This document shows, piece by piece, positions 40,901-48,759 of a stretch of DNA of 64,000 nucleotides (position 1 is its first letter; each line of letters begins with the position of its first letter). Under the pieces are notes generated by a model that ran no database searches, had not been told where the DNA came from, and was given only the letters and a program-made list of their open reading frames with translations. Source of the stretch: Fervidifonticultor_A sp037443565 (GTDB lineage: Bacteria; Sysuimicrobiota; Sysuimicrobiia; Sysuimicrobiales; Humicultoraceae); contig JBBIOB010000005.1 in assembly GCA_037443565.1 (NCBI GenBank), positions 36,996-100,995 on the forward strand. Reading direction: 5' to 3'. A program made the translations under genes and the position numbers.

Positions 40901-42303
40901 ACTCGCTCGTCGCGGCCGCCTTCTACCGCGAGGGTCTGTTGGAGCTCGTGCAGGGCTTGCTGGTCCAGGACGGCCACAAGCTGCGGGCATCCGGCACCAT
41001 GCCGTTCAACCCCAAAGCGCTCCGCTTCGACGACCACGCGCCCCTCAACTTCCGCCTGACGCTCGCGGACGTCAACCTCGGCCTGCTCAGACTGTTCACC
41101 GACCGCATCGCTGAGGCCCGAGGCGCTGTGGAAGGCGCACTCACCCTTACCGGCACCGTTGAGGCGCCACGGCTGTCGGGCAGCCTGCGCGTCGACGATG
41201 GATCCATCCGCCTCCGGGACGTCCTCACGCCGATCGAGGCGATCGCGCTCGCCGTGCGCGTGGACGAGAACGCGGCGCGTATCACCGAGGGGTCGGCGCG
41301 CGCGGGCGGAGGCCAGGTTCGACTCGAAGGCGCGATGCGGTTCAATCTGGCACCGGCGGCCGGGCCGTGGATCGACATCAGGCCGGAGACCCCGCTCGTC
41401 CTGCAGGCCTCGCCCATGCACGTTCAGGCGCCGCCGCTCCTGGACGCTCGGATTGAAGGGGCGCTGCGGGTGTGGGGGACGCTCGGCGACCGGGCTCGGC
41501 CCGCCACGCTGGAGGGCCGCATCGCGGTGTCCGAGGGCACGGTCGGAACGGCGGTCACCTTGCCGTCCGGGAACGGCGAGGCGAGGTTCCCCCTGGTCTT
41601 CCAGCGACTCTCGCTTGAGGTTGGTCGTGACCTTGCGGTCCGTGTTGGTGACGCCCGTGTCGTGCTTCAGCCGCAGGGGGTCCTGGTGCTGACGGGCACG
41701 CTCGCGGCTCCGCAACTCGAGGGTGCTCTCCAGGCACAGCGCGGCGCGATCGTGGCCCTGGGCAATACCTTCGACCTGCAGGAGGGTGTGGCGACCTTCA
41801 GGCCTGCGCTCGGTGTCCGACCGCAGGTCTCAGGGCGGGCGGTCACCCGTGTCGGCCGCAATGTCATCACCTTGGCCGTCCGCGGCGTGGCGCCCGACGC
41901 GCTCTCCCTGGACCTGGAGTCCGATCCGCCGCTGCAGCAGTCCGAGATCGCGGTGCTGCTGGGCCAGCAGGCCGGCCTCACGCACCTGCTCACCGGCGAC
42001 ATCACCGCGCTGCTCCGCGCCGAGATCACGCGGCGCCTGTTCGCGCCGGTGACGCTGGCGATCGGCCGCGCGCTCGGCTTGAGTGAGCTGACCATCGAGT
42101 ATGACTTCGAACAGCCCCTGCGCCTGCGAGCTGGCCGGCTGCTGCTGCGGGACCTGTACCTCACCGTGACGACGACGTTCGCCGAGATCCAGCAGTGGTG
42201 GTGGGCCCTGGAATATCGGTTTGCCCCCGGGTGGCAGCTCGCGCTCCAGCTCGATCCTCAAGGGCGCGCGCAGGCCATCATCTGGTACGCGACGCGGTTC
42301 TAA
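37912..42303 (+). CDS. tamB: TamB/DUF490 translocation and assembly module protein
   Basis: 1463 residues from GTG 37912, which has AGGAGG upstream; TTG 37894 is less likely. One N-terminal helix (TALIAALIVLLAVAGAGVWLVG) anchors a very long periplasmic beta-taco built of repeating AsmA-like strands (many RITGTA.PRIQGRI-type units). The final ~330 residues match the TamB (DUF490) domain, including PQLEGALQAQRGAIVALGNTFDLQEGVATF and SDPPLQQSEIAVLLGQQAGL, and the end is a strand of alternating aromatic residues. TamB-like proteins bridge the envelope and move phospholipids or help insert barrels. It lies three genes before bamA. Confidence 0.9.
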   Translation: MRGRAGAATALIAALIVLLAVAGAGVWLVGAAAQRMREMATVALTAAVQRDVSIGSVSGDPWRGLVFEDVRLAPRPPEDAVPIQARRITVHLDLRAAVAGVLGRRGVGPSVAASISQIVVDDPVLRLMRDEAGAWSVGRLLPPQPTGAAPAGFAGRIIILNGTVLFTDRHHVAPRVFAARFADVNGTAEFSAGRLTLRAAFVEERGNQRTAGRATGAYLLDRQLLDLDLDISGVDAAAWGSYLLATPTFRITGGVADGQVHLLRAPTGSAVDFSGRLVVRDGAASFPGRPASVSRVSGEIRFSNRLISTPGLRGVLNGSWVDVRGEVSFHGEPRMDIAARSGAASLSALGRLFFPALVPRLSGTVRGEVRITGTASTPRIQGRIDHAAGQFDRQDFEQASADVAMYGGLFSLTGGRGRVAGARIAGDGLWTLGEPDYFLSVDVQGAEASLVRRWVPADVPAFDGRVSGTLVAAQRPAGLGVAGHASLAGGRVGGASLESFDASFRYDPSGLAVDYVRVRSGDMKASATGRLGSDGRLHLDILARVPRVDALPLPPRLGEVSGWVDVAGRVSGTMAAPELRGFAQAGDVRVAGLSFNSASSPFIARTDGVRLDGARARSGYARYGASGDIAWGGAGRLALDLDAGRVPIADLSRLSGAEVSATGLLDAHVRLEGSLASPLAGGSLAARDAAAFGQAIDEARAAFQWDGRRLVIAGASARRDDSVVRLAGTFDRVSGFNLDLLAQDVDVRDLALPPIGPTRIDGRVDAIGRITGPLASPAVTIEAASSSMRINFLRFDRVAGAMRWEGRTLTFDPLALRVNGEQYDLRGSVVLGADPTLSLVSTVADGRLSTLLGLAGTRLGIPFDGIITGTASLDGPIANPRARLDLALSSGRLGTMPASGRVDLSLAEGSVTIQDLEFSIDRGRIAATGRYDLGGTSQIEVSGAELPVDVLRPLLRLRRPLLGRMDFTVQLGGTLAAPDLGLDLEVTRGGVEGAVFDSLVAAAFYREGLLELVQGLLVQDGHKLRASGTMPFNPKALRFDDHAPLNFRLTLADVNLGLLRLFTDRIAEARGAVEGALTLTGTVEAPRLSGSLRVDDGSIRLRDVLTPIEAIALAVRVDENAARITEGSARAGGGQVRLEGAMRFNLAPAAGPWIDIRPETPLVLQASPMHVQAPPLLDARIEGALRVWGTLGDRARPATLEGRIAVSEGTVGTAVTLPSGNGEARFPLVFQRLSLEVGRDLAVRVGDARVVLQPQGVLVLTGTLAAPQLEGALQAQRGAIVALGNTFDLQEGVATFRPALGVRPQVSGRAVTRVGRNVITLAVRGVAPDALSLDLESDPPLQQSEIAVLLGQQAGLTHLLTGDITALLRAEITRRLFAPVTLAIGRALGLSELTIEYDFEQPLRLRAGRLLLRDLYLTVTTTFAEIQQWWWALEYRFAPGWQLALQLDPQGRAQAIIWYATRF

Positions 42304-42363
42304 CGCGGGGGCACCCGTGTGCGCCCGCGGCCTTGGGGCTGTGCGGTAACCGCTTGATAGGAC

Positions 42364-42391
42364 TTGGAGTGCGTAGACCGAATTCTATATG
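42364..42391 (+). promoter_or_regulatory. Candidate promoter for the sigma-factor gene
   Basis: TTGGAG (42364-42369), 16 bases, TATATG (42386-42391). It lies in the 85-base gap after tamB and 46 bases before the chosen start of the sigma gene. Confidence 0.4.
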
Positions 42392-42436
42392 GATAGGGCC
42401 GGTATCCCGCCGTATCCCGCCGGAGGGTCCAGCGGC

Positions 42437-43087
42437 ATGTTCGACGACTACGTCCGCGAACTGCAGAGGGTTGCACTGCTCGAGCCGGCCCAGGAAGCCG
42501 CGCTGTGGTATGGCTACCGCCACGGTGGCGACACGGGGTGCCGTCAGCGGCTCATTGAAGCCTATCAACCGCTCGTCTTCAAGATCGTCATGGGGCTGCG
42601 GCCGCCCGCCCCGCTCCTCATGGATCTCATCCAAGAAGGCGCGGTCGGGCTCATCGAGTCCGTGGAGCGCTTCGATCCCGGTCGGGGGGTCCGGTTCTCT
42701 ACCTTTGCCTCGTACCGCATTCGCGGTCGGGTGCTCAACGCACTCGATCGGGTGCGGGCCGATCTCTCGCTCGATCAGGTGCTGGCATCCCTCGATGAGC
42801 AGGCCCTGCTGCACTCGTTTACCGATCCGGCGGCCGCCAGGGTGCTGGCAGGGGTCGAGGACCGTGCCGTGGTCGAGCACGTGCTGGCCACGATCGAACA
42901 GTTGCCCCCCCGCGAGCGGACGGTGCTCCGCGCCATCGTCGGCGCACAACCCCCGCGCCGCGTCGCCAGTGAACTCCGCATCAGCTTGTCGCACTTCTAC
43001 CGGTTGCAGAAGCAGGCGACGGCGCACCTCCGAGCGTTGTTGGGTCTCGATGAGATGCACCGGCCGGAACGCGCGTCCGGATACTAG
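42437..43087 (+). CDS. Sigma-70 family RNA polymerase sigma factor
   Basis: 216 residues from ATG 42437, supported by GGAGGG ten bases upstream (ATG 42389 is an alternative). Region 2 is clear: LIEAYQPLVFKIVMGLRPPAPLLMDLIQEGAVGLIESVERFDPGRGVRFSTFASYRIRGRVLNAL, the full-length core-binding and -10 recognition type found in SigB/FliA-like group 3 factors. Region 4 is shorter (IEQLPPRERTVLRAIV, then RRVASELRISLSHFYRLQKQA). It precedes a single-pass membrane protein and bamA, so control of envelope genes is likely. The specific regulon is unknown. Confidence 0.85.
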   Translation: MFDDYVRELQRVALLEPAQEAALWYGYRHGGDTGCRQRLIEAYQPLVFKIVMGLRPPAPLLMDLIQEGAVGLIESVERFDPGRGVRFSTFASYRIRGRVLNALDRVRADLSLDQVLASLDEQALLHSFTDPAAARVLAGVEDRAVVEHVLATIEQLPPRERTVLRAIVGAQPPRRVASELRISLSHFYRLQKQATAHLRALLGLDEMHRPERASGY

Positions 43088-43122
43088 AACTAGAACTAGG
43101 GATACGGGTGGAGGAGGAAGCC

Positions 43123-43788
43123 ATGGACGAGCGTAGCGCGAGCCTGACCGAGCGGATCGCTCTCGCTGAGGGCTGGCTGGACCGGGCCCGCTGCCAGATC
43201 CGAGACGGGCAGGTGGTCCGCGGCGCGCTGACAATGCTGCTGGCCGAGGCCGAGCTGCAATGCGCGCGGGATTCCGGACTGGCGCGCGCTGTCGCGGCGC
43301 GCAGGTCGCCCGGCCGCCCCTGGACCACCTGGACAGCGATCGCGGCCCTCGTTCTTGCGGCTGCCACCGCGCTGGCCATCTCGCTGGCGAACGTCGATCC
43401 CGGGGTGGCGGGAGAGGGTCTGATCTCAACGACCCCGATTGTGACCTTGTCCGCCGGCTCAGGCGAGATCCTCCGGCTGGTCGTTGTGCCCGAGCCCGTC
43501 GTGGAGCCGACCGTCGTCGAGCGGATGGTCGTCACGTCCAGAATCGTGCGAGTTTCTGTTCCTGTGCCGGCTCCAACCAGCCCCGAGCCACCGCGCGAGA
43601 TGACCGGCCCGCCACCGGCGACCGTGCCCGTCCAGGTTCTGCCGGCCACAGCACCGCCGGTGCAGGCTCCGGCTGCGCCGCACGTCGTTGCCGCGGCCCC
43701 CGCCGCGCCGGTCTTGCTCACGGAGGCCGAGGTCGTCGATATGGTGCTGGCGGCGGAGCGCTCGCTTCGCCGGACGGGCAATCAATAG
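43123..43788 (+). CDS. Single-pass membrane protein with Pro-rich outer part, possible partner of the sigma factor
   Basis: 221 residues from ATG 43123 (GGAGGAGG upstream). The ~60-residue cytoplasmic part (SLTERIALAEGWLDRARCQIRDGQVVRGALTMLLAEAELQ) is helical; one transmembrane helix follows (AIAALVLAAATALAISLA, about residues 70-88). The outer part is Pro/Val/Ala-rich with EPVVEPTVVER and PAPTSPEPP stretches and ends in a helix (LTEAEVVDMVLAAERSL). I do not recognise a family. The layout resembles a membrane anti-sigma factor and it is encoded 35 bases after a sigma gene, but no known anti-sigma motif is seen. Confidence 0.65.
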   Translation: MDERSASLTERIALAEGWLDRARCQIRDGQVVRGALTMLLAEAELQCARDSGLARAVAARRSPGRPWTTWTAIAALVLAAATALAISLANVDPGVAGEGLISTTPIVTLSAGSGEILRLVVVPEPVVEPTVVERMVVTSRIVRVSVPVPAPTSPEPPREMTGPPPATVPVQVLPATAPPVQAPAAPHVVAAAPAAPVLLTEAEVVDMVLAAERSLRRTGNQ

Positions 43789-43832
43789 CGCCGCCACTTC
43801 GGGCGGTCTCTCTGTAACGAAGGAGGAAGCGA

Positions 43833-45734
43833 GTGCCGCATTGTGTTCACGCGCGCCCAAGGCTGATCGCCTGCGTGGTCGCGCTCATCCTCTCCATGAC
43901 ATCCGTTTCGGCACCCGCCGCCTGGGCGCAGACGCCCACGCCGGGTCCGGGCCAGACGCCGGCGCCTGTGCCCTCACCCACGCCGGCCCCTTCACCGGTC
44001 CCGACACCGTTGCCTGTGCCGGCTCCCTCGCCGACTCCTGGGCCGCCTCCCACGATCGTGGAGGTCGTGGTGCGCGGGCTTGAGCGTGTGCCCGAGTCGG
44101 TGGTCCTGGACTCGGTCGGGGTCCGGGCGGGCGAACTGCTGTCGGAGGAGCGTCTTCGCGCCGACATCGCGGCGATCATCGGCACCGGGTGGTTCGCCGA
44201 TGCGAATGTGCGGCTCGAGCCGTTGCGCGAGGGGGTTCGGGTCAGCTTCCTGGTCGTCGAGAACCCCGTGATCGATCAGATTGTGGTCGAGGGCAATGCC
44301 ACCATCCCGACGGCGGAGGTCCTGCAGGCTCTCAACGTCCCGACCGGTCAGGTGCTCAACATCATCCGCCTGCGCGATGGGGCCCGGGCCGTCGAGAAGC
44401 TCTACGAGGACCGGGGATACGTGCTGGCACGGGTGGCGGACATCGGTGTCGTCGCCAACGATGTCACGCGCCTCCGGGTGCGGGTGTCCGAAGGCCGCGT
44501 CGAAGCCATCGAGTACAAGGGTCTGACCAAGACCCGGCCCTTCGTGCTGGCGCGGGGCCGCCGGGTCCAGGTCGGCCAACCGCTCAACATCAATCTGCTC
44601 AACCAGGACCTCCAGGCGCTGGTCAACCTTGATCTGTTCGAAAACGTGCAGGCCCGGCCCGTGCCCGGATCCGCGCCTGACGCCGTGATCATCGAGATCG
44701 AGGTGCGGGAGCAGCGCACCCAGTCGGCGCGGTTCGGGTTGGGATACAGCGACCGGACGGGCCTCGTGGGACTGATTGAGTACTCTGAGAAGAACTGGAG
44801 GGGTCGTCACCAGACCATCGCGGTCCGGTTCGAGCGGGGGCTGACTGACCGCGGCCCGGCGTCGGTGAGCGAGGCGCCTGCGACGAACTTCCAGTTGAGC
44901 TTCCGCGAGCCGTATCTCGACGCGCGCCGGACGGCCCTCGACCTGGTCCTCTATCAGACCACGACCACAGAGGCCGAGTACACGTCCGGCGGCGTTTCCT
45001 CGCGATTCACCCTTGAACGCCTGGGCAGCGCCATCTCGCTTTCCCGGCCGATCGATGCCGCGACGCAGGTGAGCCTCCGCCTGCGGTCGGAGCGGGCCCT
45101 GTTTACGCCGCTCCCGCTCGATCCCACCACGCCCCCATGTGACGTAGACCCGGACGACCCACTCTGTCCCAAGCCTCCGCCCAGCTTCCTCTCTCCCGGG
45201 AGGACGGTGGCGCTGGCGCTCAACGCCGTCAGGGACCGGCGCGACAGCGCCACGGCGCCGACACGCGGCGACCGCCTGTCGCTCACCAACGAACTCGGTC
45301 TGAACGTCCTGGGCAGCGACTTCGGATTCGGGAAGCACGTGGTGGAGTACGCGCGATACTTCCAGGCAGGGGACGGCGTCATCGTCGGCCGAGGGCTCGT
45401 GGGGTTCAGCTACGGGACGCTGCCCTTGCAGGAGCAGTTCGTGATGGGTGGGCCGACAACGCTCCGGGGATACCCTACCGCCCGGCTGCGCGGCACGAGC
45501 GCGGCCATCTTCAACGTTGAGTACCGCGTGCCGCTGGGCTTCATCATGCGGCAGCTTCGTGACTTCACGGGGATCGCCTATGTCGACGTGGGCGCGGCGC
45601 CGATCTCGACGAGCGTGCTCTTCGGCTATGGGCTCGGCGTGTCCGTTAACACGGTTGTCGGAGCGATTCGGATCGACTACGCGATAGGTTCGGAGGGGCC
45701 GCAGACCTGGCTAACCATCGGCCAACCGTTCTAG
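43833..45734 (+). CDS. bamA: Outer membrane protein assembly factor BamA
   Basis: 633 residues, GTG start with AAGGAGG upstream. Signal peptide LIACVVALILSMTSVSAPAAWAQ, then a Pro-rich linker of about 45 residues (TPTPGPG repeats), unusual for BamA. POTRA domains follow: VVVRGLERVPESVVLDSVGV, IVVEGNATIPTAEVLQALNVP and IEYKGLTKTRPFVLARG, so about three instead of the five of E. coli. The C-terminal 16-strand barrel contains the family motif VMGGPTTLRGYPTARLRG near residue 540 and ends WLTIGQPF with the terminal aromatic. It inserts barrel proteins into the outer membrane. Confidence 0.93.
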   Translation: MPHCVHARPRLIACVVALILSMTSVSAPAAWAQTPTPGPGQTPAPVPSPTPAPSPVPTPLPVPAPSPTPGPPPTIVEVVVRGLERVPESVVLDSVGVRAGELLSEERLRADIAAIIGTGWFADANVRLEPLREGVRVSFLVVENPVIDQIVVEGNATIPTAEVLQALNVPTGQVLNIIRLRDGARAVEKLYEDRGYVLARVADIGVVANDVTRLRVRVSEGRVEAIEYKGLTKTRPFVLARGRRVQVGQPLNINLLNQDLQALVNLDLFENVQARPVPGSAPDAVIIEIEVREQRTQSARFGLGYSDRTGLVGLIEYSEKNWRGRHQTIAVRFERGLTDRGPASVSEAPATNFQLSFREPYLDARRTALDLVLYQTTTTEAEYTSGGVSSRFTLERLGSAISLSRPIDAATQVSLRLRSERALFTPLPLDPTTPPCDVDPDDPLCPKPPPSFLSPGRTVALALNAVRDRRDSATAPTRGDRLSLTNELGLNVLGSDFGFGKHVVEYARYFQAGDGVIVGRGLVGFSYGTLPLQEQFVMGGPTTLRGYPTARLRGTSAAIFNVEYRVPLGFIMRQLRDFTGIAYVDVGAAPISTSVLFGYGLGVSVNTVVGAIRIDYAIGSEGPQTWLTIGQPF

Positions 45735-45796
45735 CCCGGCCTGTCCGGGCCCGTCAGGCCCTGCGCGTCTGCTGGGGCCTGCTTGCGGCCGCCGTC

Positions 45797-47035
45797 GTGC
45801 TGGTCGTGGCGGCCACCGCTGCACGGGCCGCAGATCCCATCCAGCGCGTCGAGGTCTCGCTGACGGTTGAGGGCGGGGAACCCCACCCGCTTGTCGTGCG
45901 ACGCATGGTCGAATCCATCGGTTCTGGCGCCGAACGGCTCCTGCTCGGCCGGGACAGCGACCTCGTCGCGCGCCAGCAGGCGACGCTGGCCGGTGTGCTG
46001 CGCGAGGTCCTCGACCGGGTCGTCGGCGGATACCGCGTCGCAGACCTCGGCTTCCAGGCCGGCGTCACAACGGTGGTCCGCGTGCGCGTTGAGCCCCGGG
46101 GGCCGATCCTCGGCGATCTCCATGTGGACGTCGATCTGCCGGGGGTGCACGTCGACGCCCAGCCGCTGGTGCGCGCGGTGCTCGAGCCGGCGACTGCCGA
46201 TCTGCGGCACCTGGGCGTGCGGCTGCCGGCGGAGGCGCTCGAGTGGGCCGGTCCGCTGCTGGAGCGACAGGCCGCTGAGATCGTGGAGGCCGCAGCCGGG
46301 GGATTTACAGGCCGGGCGCGCATTCAGCCCGCGCGGTCGCGCCTCGTCGTCGTGGTTGGTCCGAGAGATTCGCGGGTGATCCGCGATGTGGGCGTGCGAT
46401 TCCGCTCCACGTCGATTCCTTACGTGCTGCTGGCGGACCACGGACCGCATGTGGCCTCGATGGCGGAGCCGCTTCGGGGGTTGCCGGTGGTCTTCGCGGC
46501 GGCGCACCGCGCGCGTCTCGAGGCGCTCCTCGTCCAGCGGCTCCGCGCGTATCCGCCGGTCCGCGAGTTTGCCATCGAGGCGCGGCCGGTGCTGCAGGTG
46601 GCCGAGGTCACCTACGTGACCGTCCTGGCGGAGTCCACGCTGTACCGCGGACGCATCGAGGCCAGGTTGAACTTCGGGACCGAGGCTCCGCCCCCTGATG
46701 TTCGGGCGACGCTGGGGAGGTTGTTTGGCTCGATCGAGCCGTTCGTGGAGTTCACGATCGTCCCCTCGAATCTGGCGTTCCGGACCGCGGTGGGCGTGCG
46801 GCTCGAACTCGGCACGCACGTCTCGATCGGCGCACTGACCGGATTCGATGAAGCCGGCGTCACGGCGTTCGCCGCCTACCGGCTCTCGCCCGACCTCGAG
46901 GTCCGGGGCCGGTACGCGCTGCGTACCAGGGCGTTGGAGACCACGCTCTCGTACCGCATGAACGAGTTCCTGTCCTGGGAGGGCGTGACGACCTCCACCG
47001 GGTTCATATGGCTGCGGCTGGTGAGCAACCTGTGA
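45797..47035 (+). CDS. Probable outer-membrane/periplasmic protein of unknown family
   Basis: 412 residues from GTG 45797. Coding character extends upstream: the codons from 45761 encode LRVCWGLLAAAVVLVVAATAARA, a good signal peptide, yet no ATG, GTG or TTG lies in frame between bamA and 45797. A CTG start at 45761 is possible. The body begins DPIQRVEVSLTVEGGEPHPLVV and has alternating polar/hydrophobic strands; the last ~110 residues (FVEFTIVPSNLAFRTAVGVRLELG...LEVRGRYALRTRALETTLSYR) look like barrel strands, ending FIWLRLVSNL. Position after bamA supports an outer-membrane protein. The family is not recognised. Confidence 0.65.
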   Translation: MLVVAATAARAADPIQRVEVSLTVEGGEPHPLVVRRMVESIGSGAERLLLGRDSDLVARQQATLAGVLREVLDRVVGGYRVADLGFQAGVTTVVRVRVEPRGPILGDLHVDVDLPGVHVDAQPLVRAVLEPATADLRHLGVRLPAEALEWAGPLLERQAAEIVEAAAGGFTGRARIQPARSRLVVVVGPRDSRVIRDVGVRFRSTSIPYVLLADHGPHVASMAEPLRGLPVVFAAAHRARLEALLVQRLRAYPPVREFAIEARPVLQVAEVTYVTVLAESTLYRGRIEARLNFGTEAPPPDVRATLGRLFGSIEPFVEFTIVPSNLAFRTAVGVRLELGTHVSIGALTGFDEAGVTAFAAYRLSPDLEVRGRYALRTRALETTLSYRMNEFLSWEGVTTSTGFIWLRLVSNL

Positions 47036-47138
47036 CCCCGCCGTGGCCGGGTCGCGTTGGCACGAGACGTGCGATAGAATGAGCCATGGCCGACTGCCGG
47101 CACCCATCAGCCGGAGGCCACGTGAAGGAGGTCGTCGC

Positions 47139-47609
47139 ATGCGGTTCGACACACGGAAGGTGGTCGTCGCCCTCGGTGTGATTGTCGTTGTGGCGGTCGC
47201 AGGGGTGCTCCTCTGGCCTCGAGTGACCCCTGTGCTCGGCCAGTCGCTCCCGCTCGGCCAGCCGTTCTCGATCGGGTACGTGGACATGCAGCGGGCGCTG
47301 GATAGCCATCCGCGGCGGGCCAGTTCCGAGCGCGCCCTGCAGGAGTTCTTCCAGGCCAAGCAGCGCGAGTTTCAAGAGCGCAGCAAGAACATGACCGCCT
47401 TCCAGCGGCAGGAGCTTGACCGGCAGCTCCAGCAGCAGATTGTCGAGAAACGCAACGAACTGCTGGGCGGGCTCGACCGAGAGATCCGATCAGCCGTGGA
47501 GCACGCGGCCCAGGAGGCCGGCATGTCGGTCGTGCTCGACCGATCGGTCGTTCTCTACGGCGGTACCGACCTGACCGAGGCGGTCATCACGAAGATCAAG
47601 GGCAGGTAG
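47139..47609 (+). CDS. Skp/OmpH family periplasmic chaperone, copy 1
   Basis: 156 residues from ATG 47139 (GGAGG upstream). Signal or anchor helix VVVALGVIVVVAVAGVLLW. Mature part IGYVDMQRALDSHPRRASSERALQEFF, a coiled-coil arm (QAKQREFQERSKNMTAFQRQELDRQLQQQIVEKRNELL), then AVEHAAQEAGMSVVLDRSVVLYGGTDLTEAVITKI: the standard Skp layout of body-arm-body. Skp trimers hold unfolded barrel proteins on the way to BamA. Two more Skp-like genes follow. Confidence 0.9.
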   Translation: MRFDTRKVVVALGVIVVVAVAGVLLWPRVTPVLGQSLPLGQPFSIGYVDMQRALDSHPRRASSERALQEFFQAKQREFQERSKNMTAFQRQELDRQLQQQIVEKRNELLGGLDREIRSAVEHAAQEAGMSVVLDRSVVLYGGTDLTEAVITKIKGR

Positions 47610-47611
47610 CC

Positions 47612-48739
47612 GTGCGGCGATCTGGGATTGCCGGAGTCCTGCTGATCGGGGTCGCCCTCGCGGGCTGTCGGCCGCAGGCGGGTGCCGTCTCGCCGACGCC
47701 GGCCCCGACGCCGGTCGTCACGCCGAGCCCCCCCGCTTACCGCGTCGCGACCGTCGATCTCGGGGCGCTCATCCGTGCCCACCGTCGGTGGCCGGAATTC
47801 GAGGCCCTGACCAAGCGCATCAGCACACTGGAGATCCAGCTCATGAGTCCGCCGGCCCCCCCGGAGTCGCCGCGGCAGGCGGCCAGTCCCGACCTGCAGG
47901 CGGAGGCCGACCGGCTATCGGCCGCGCTCCACGCAGAGATCGGTGAGCTCCGCGAGCAGCTCCAGCGACGCATCGACGCCTACGGACGCGACTTACAGGC
48001 CGAACACGAGGCGAAGGCGGCTGACCGGCAGCGGGAGCTCAATGCCGGGCTGTCCAAAGCGCTGGAAGCGCGGCGCGACGAGTTGCAGCGCGACCTGGAG
48101 AGGTTCGAGCTGGCCACGATGGCCGAGTACCGCGTGCCGCTGGCCAACCTTCGGGTGAAGGCCGACGTCGTCGGTATCACCAGCGAGGAGGAGGCGGCCA
48201 AGATCCAGGCCGAGGGCGAGCGGATCGCCAAGGAGCGCGACGAGAAGGTCCGCGCGCACGCCCAGGGGCTGGAGAAACAGATGCAGGAGTTCACGCAGGC
48301 CAAGACGGCGGAGGCTGAGGCGACGTTCAACGCGTACATTGCCGCGCTTGAGGCCGAGGCTCGCGAGATGCTCGCGGCCAAGAATCAGGAGGCTGAAGCT
48401 GAGCTCAAGGCGGCCATCCGCGTCAGGGAGCAGACCTTCCAGCAGTCGATGGAGGAGCGCCGCAAGCTGGCCGTGGAGGGCGTCGAGACTCAACTGCGCG
48501 CGGCCCAGGAGCGATACATCAGGCAGTGGGAAGCCGAGCGTGTGCGCATGCGCGCCGAATTGCAGGATGTGACTGCGCAGCGGATCCGGCTCGAGGACAG
48601 CATGCTGGCGGAGATCAAGATCGAGGTGGCCACGGTGGCGCAGGAGCGCCGCGTGGACGCCGTGCTGACCCAGACCCTCGTCCATCCTGGGGCCGTGGAC
48701 CTGACGCCCGAGGTGATCGAGCGGCTGCGGCGATCGTAA
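47612..48739 (+). CDS. Lipoprotein with long coiled coil, Skp/OmpH-like, copy 2
   Basis: 375 residues, GTG start two bases after the previous stop. Lipobox LIGVALAGC puts the lipidated Cys at residue 19. A short Pro-rich linker is followed by YRVATVDLGALIRAHRRWPEFEAL, the usual Skp opening, then about 240 residues of charged coiled coil rich in Glu, Ala, Arg and Gln (residues ~55-330). The end (ATVAQERRVDAVLTQTLVHPGAVDLTPEVIERL) matches the closing Skp segment. It is over twice the usual Skp length. As an anchored, long-armed chaperone it could span part of the periplasm; this is inference. Confidence 0.8.
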   Translation: MRRSGIAGVLLIGVALAGCRPQAGAVSPTPAPTPVVTPSPPAYRVATVDLGALIRAHRRWPEFEALTKRISTLEIQLMSPPAPPESPRQAASPDLQAEADRLSAALHAEIGELREQLQRRIDAYGRDLQAEHEAKAADRQRELNAGLSKALEARRDELQRDLERFELATMAEYRVPLANLRVKADVVGITSEEEAAKIQAEGERIAKERDEKVRAHAQGLEKQMQEFTQAKTAEAEATFNAYIAALEAEAREMLAAKNQEAEAELKAAIRVREQTFQQSMEERRKLAVEGVETQLRAAQERYIRQWEAERVRMRAELQDVTAQRIRLEDSMLAEIKIEVATVAQERRVDAVLTQTLVHPGAVDLTPEVIERLRRS

Positions 48740-48759
48740 TCAATGGGGGACGGGCACGG

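Noticed and set aside
43088..43107. Short tandem repeat of CTAGAA units after the sigma gene
   Set aside because: Only about three copies of a six-base unit in a 35-base gap; no link to a repeat family or regulator.
47058..47073. TGGCAC-N5-GTGCG resembling a sigma-54 promoter before the first skp-like gene
   Set aside because: The -12 half deviates from TTGCW at two places and such matches occur by chance in GC-rich DNA; TAGAAT at 47075-47080 is an equally good sigma-70 element. Not strong enough to list.
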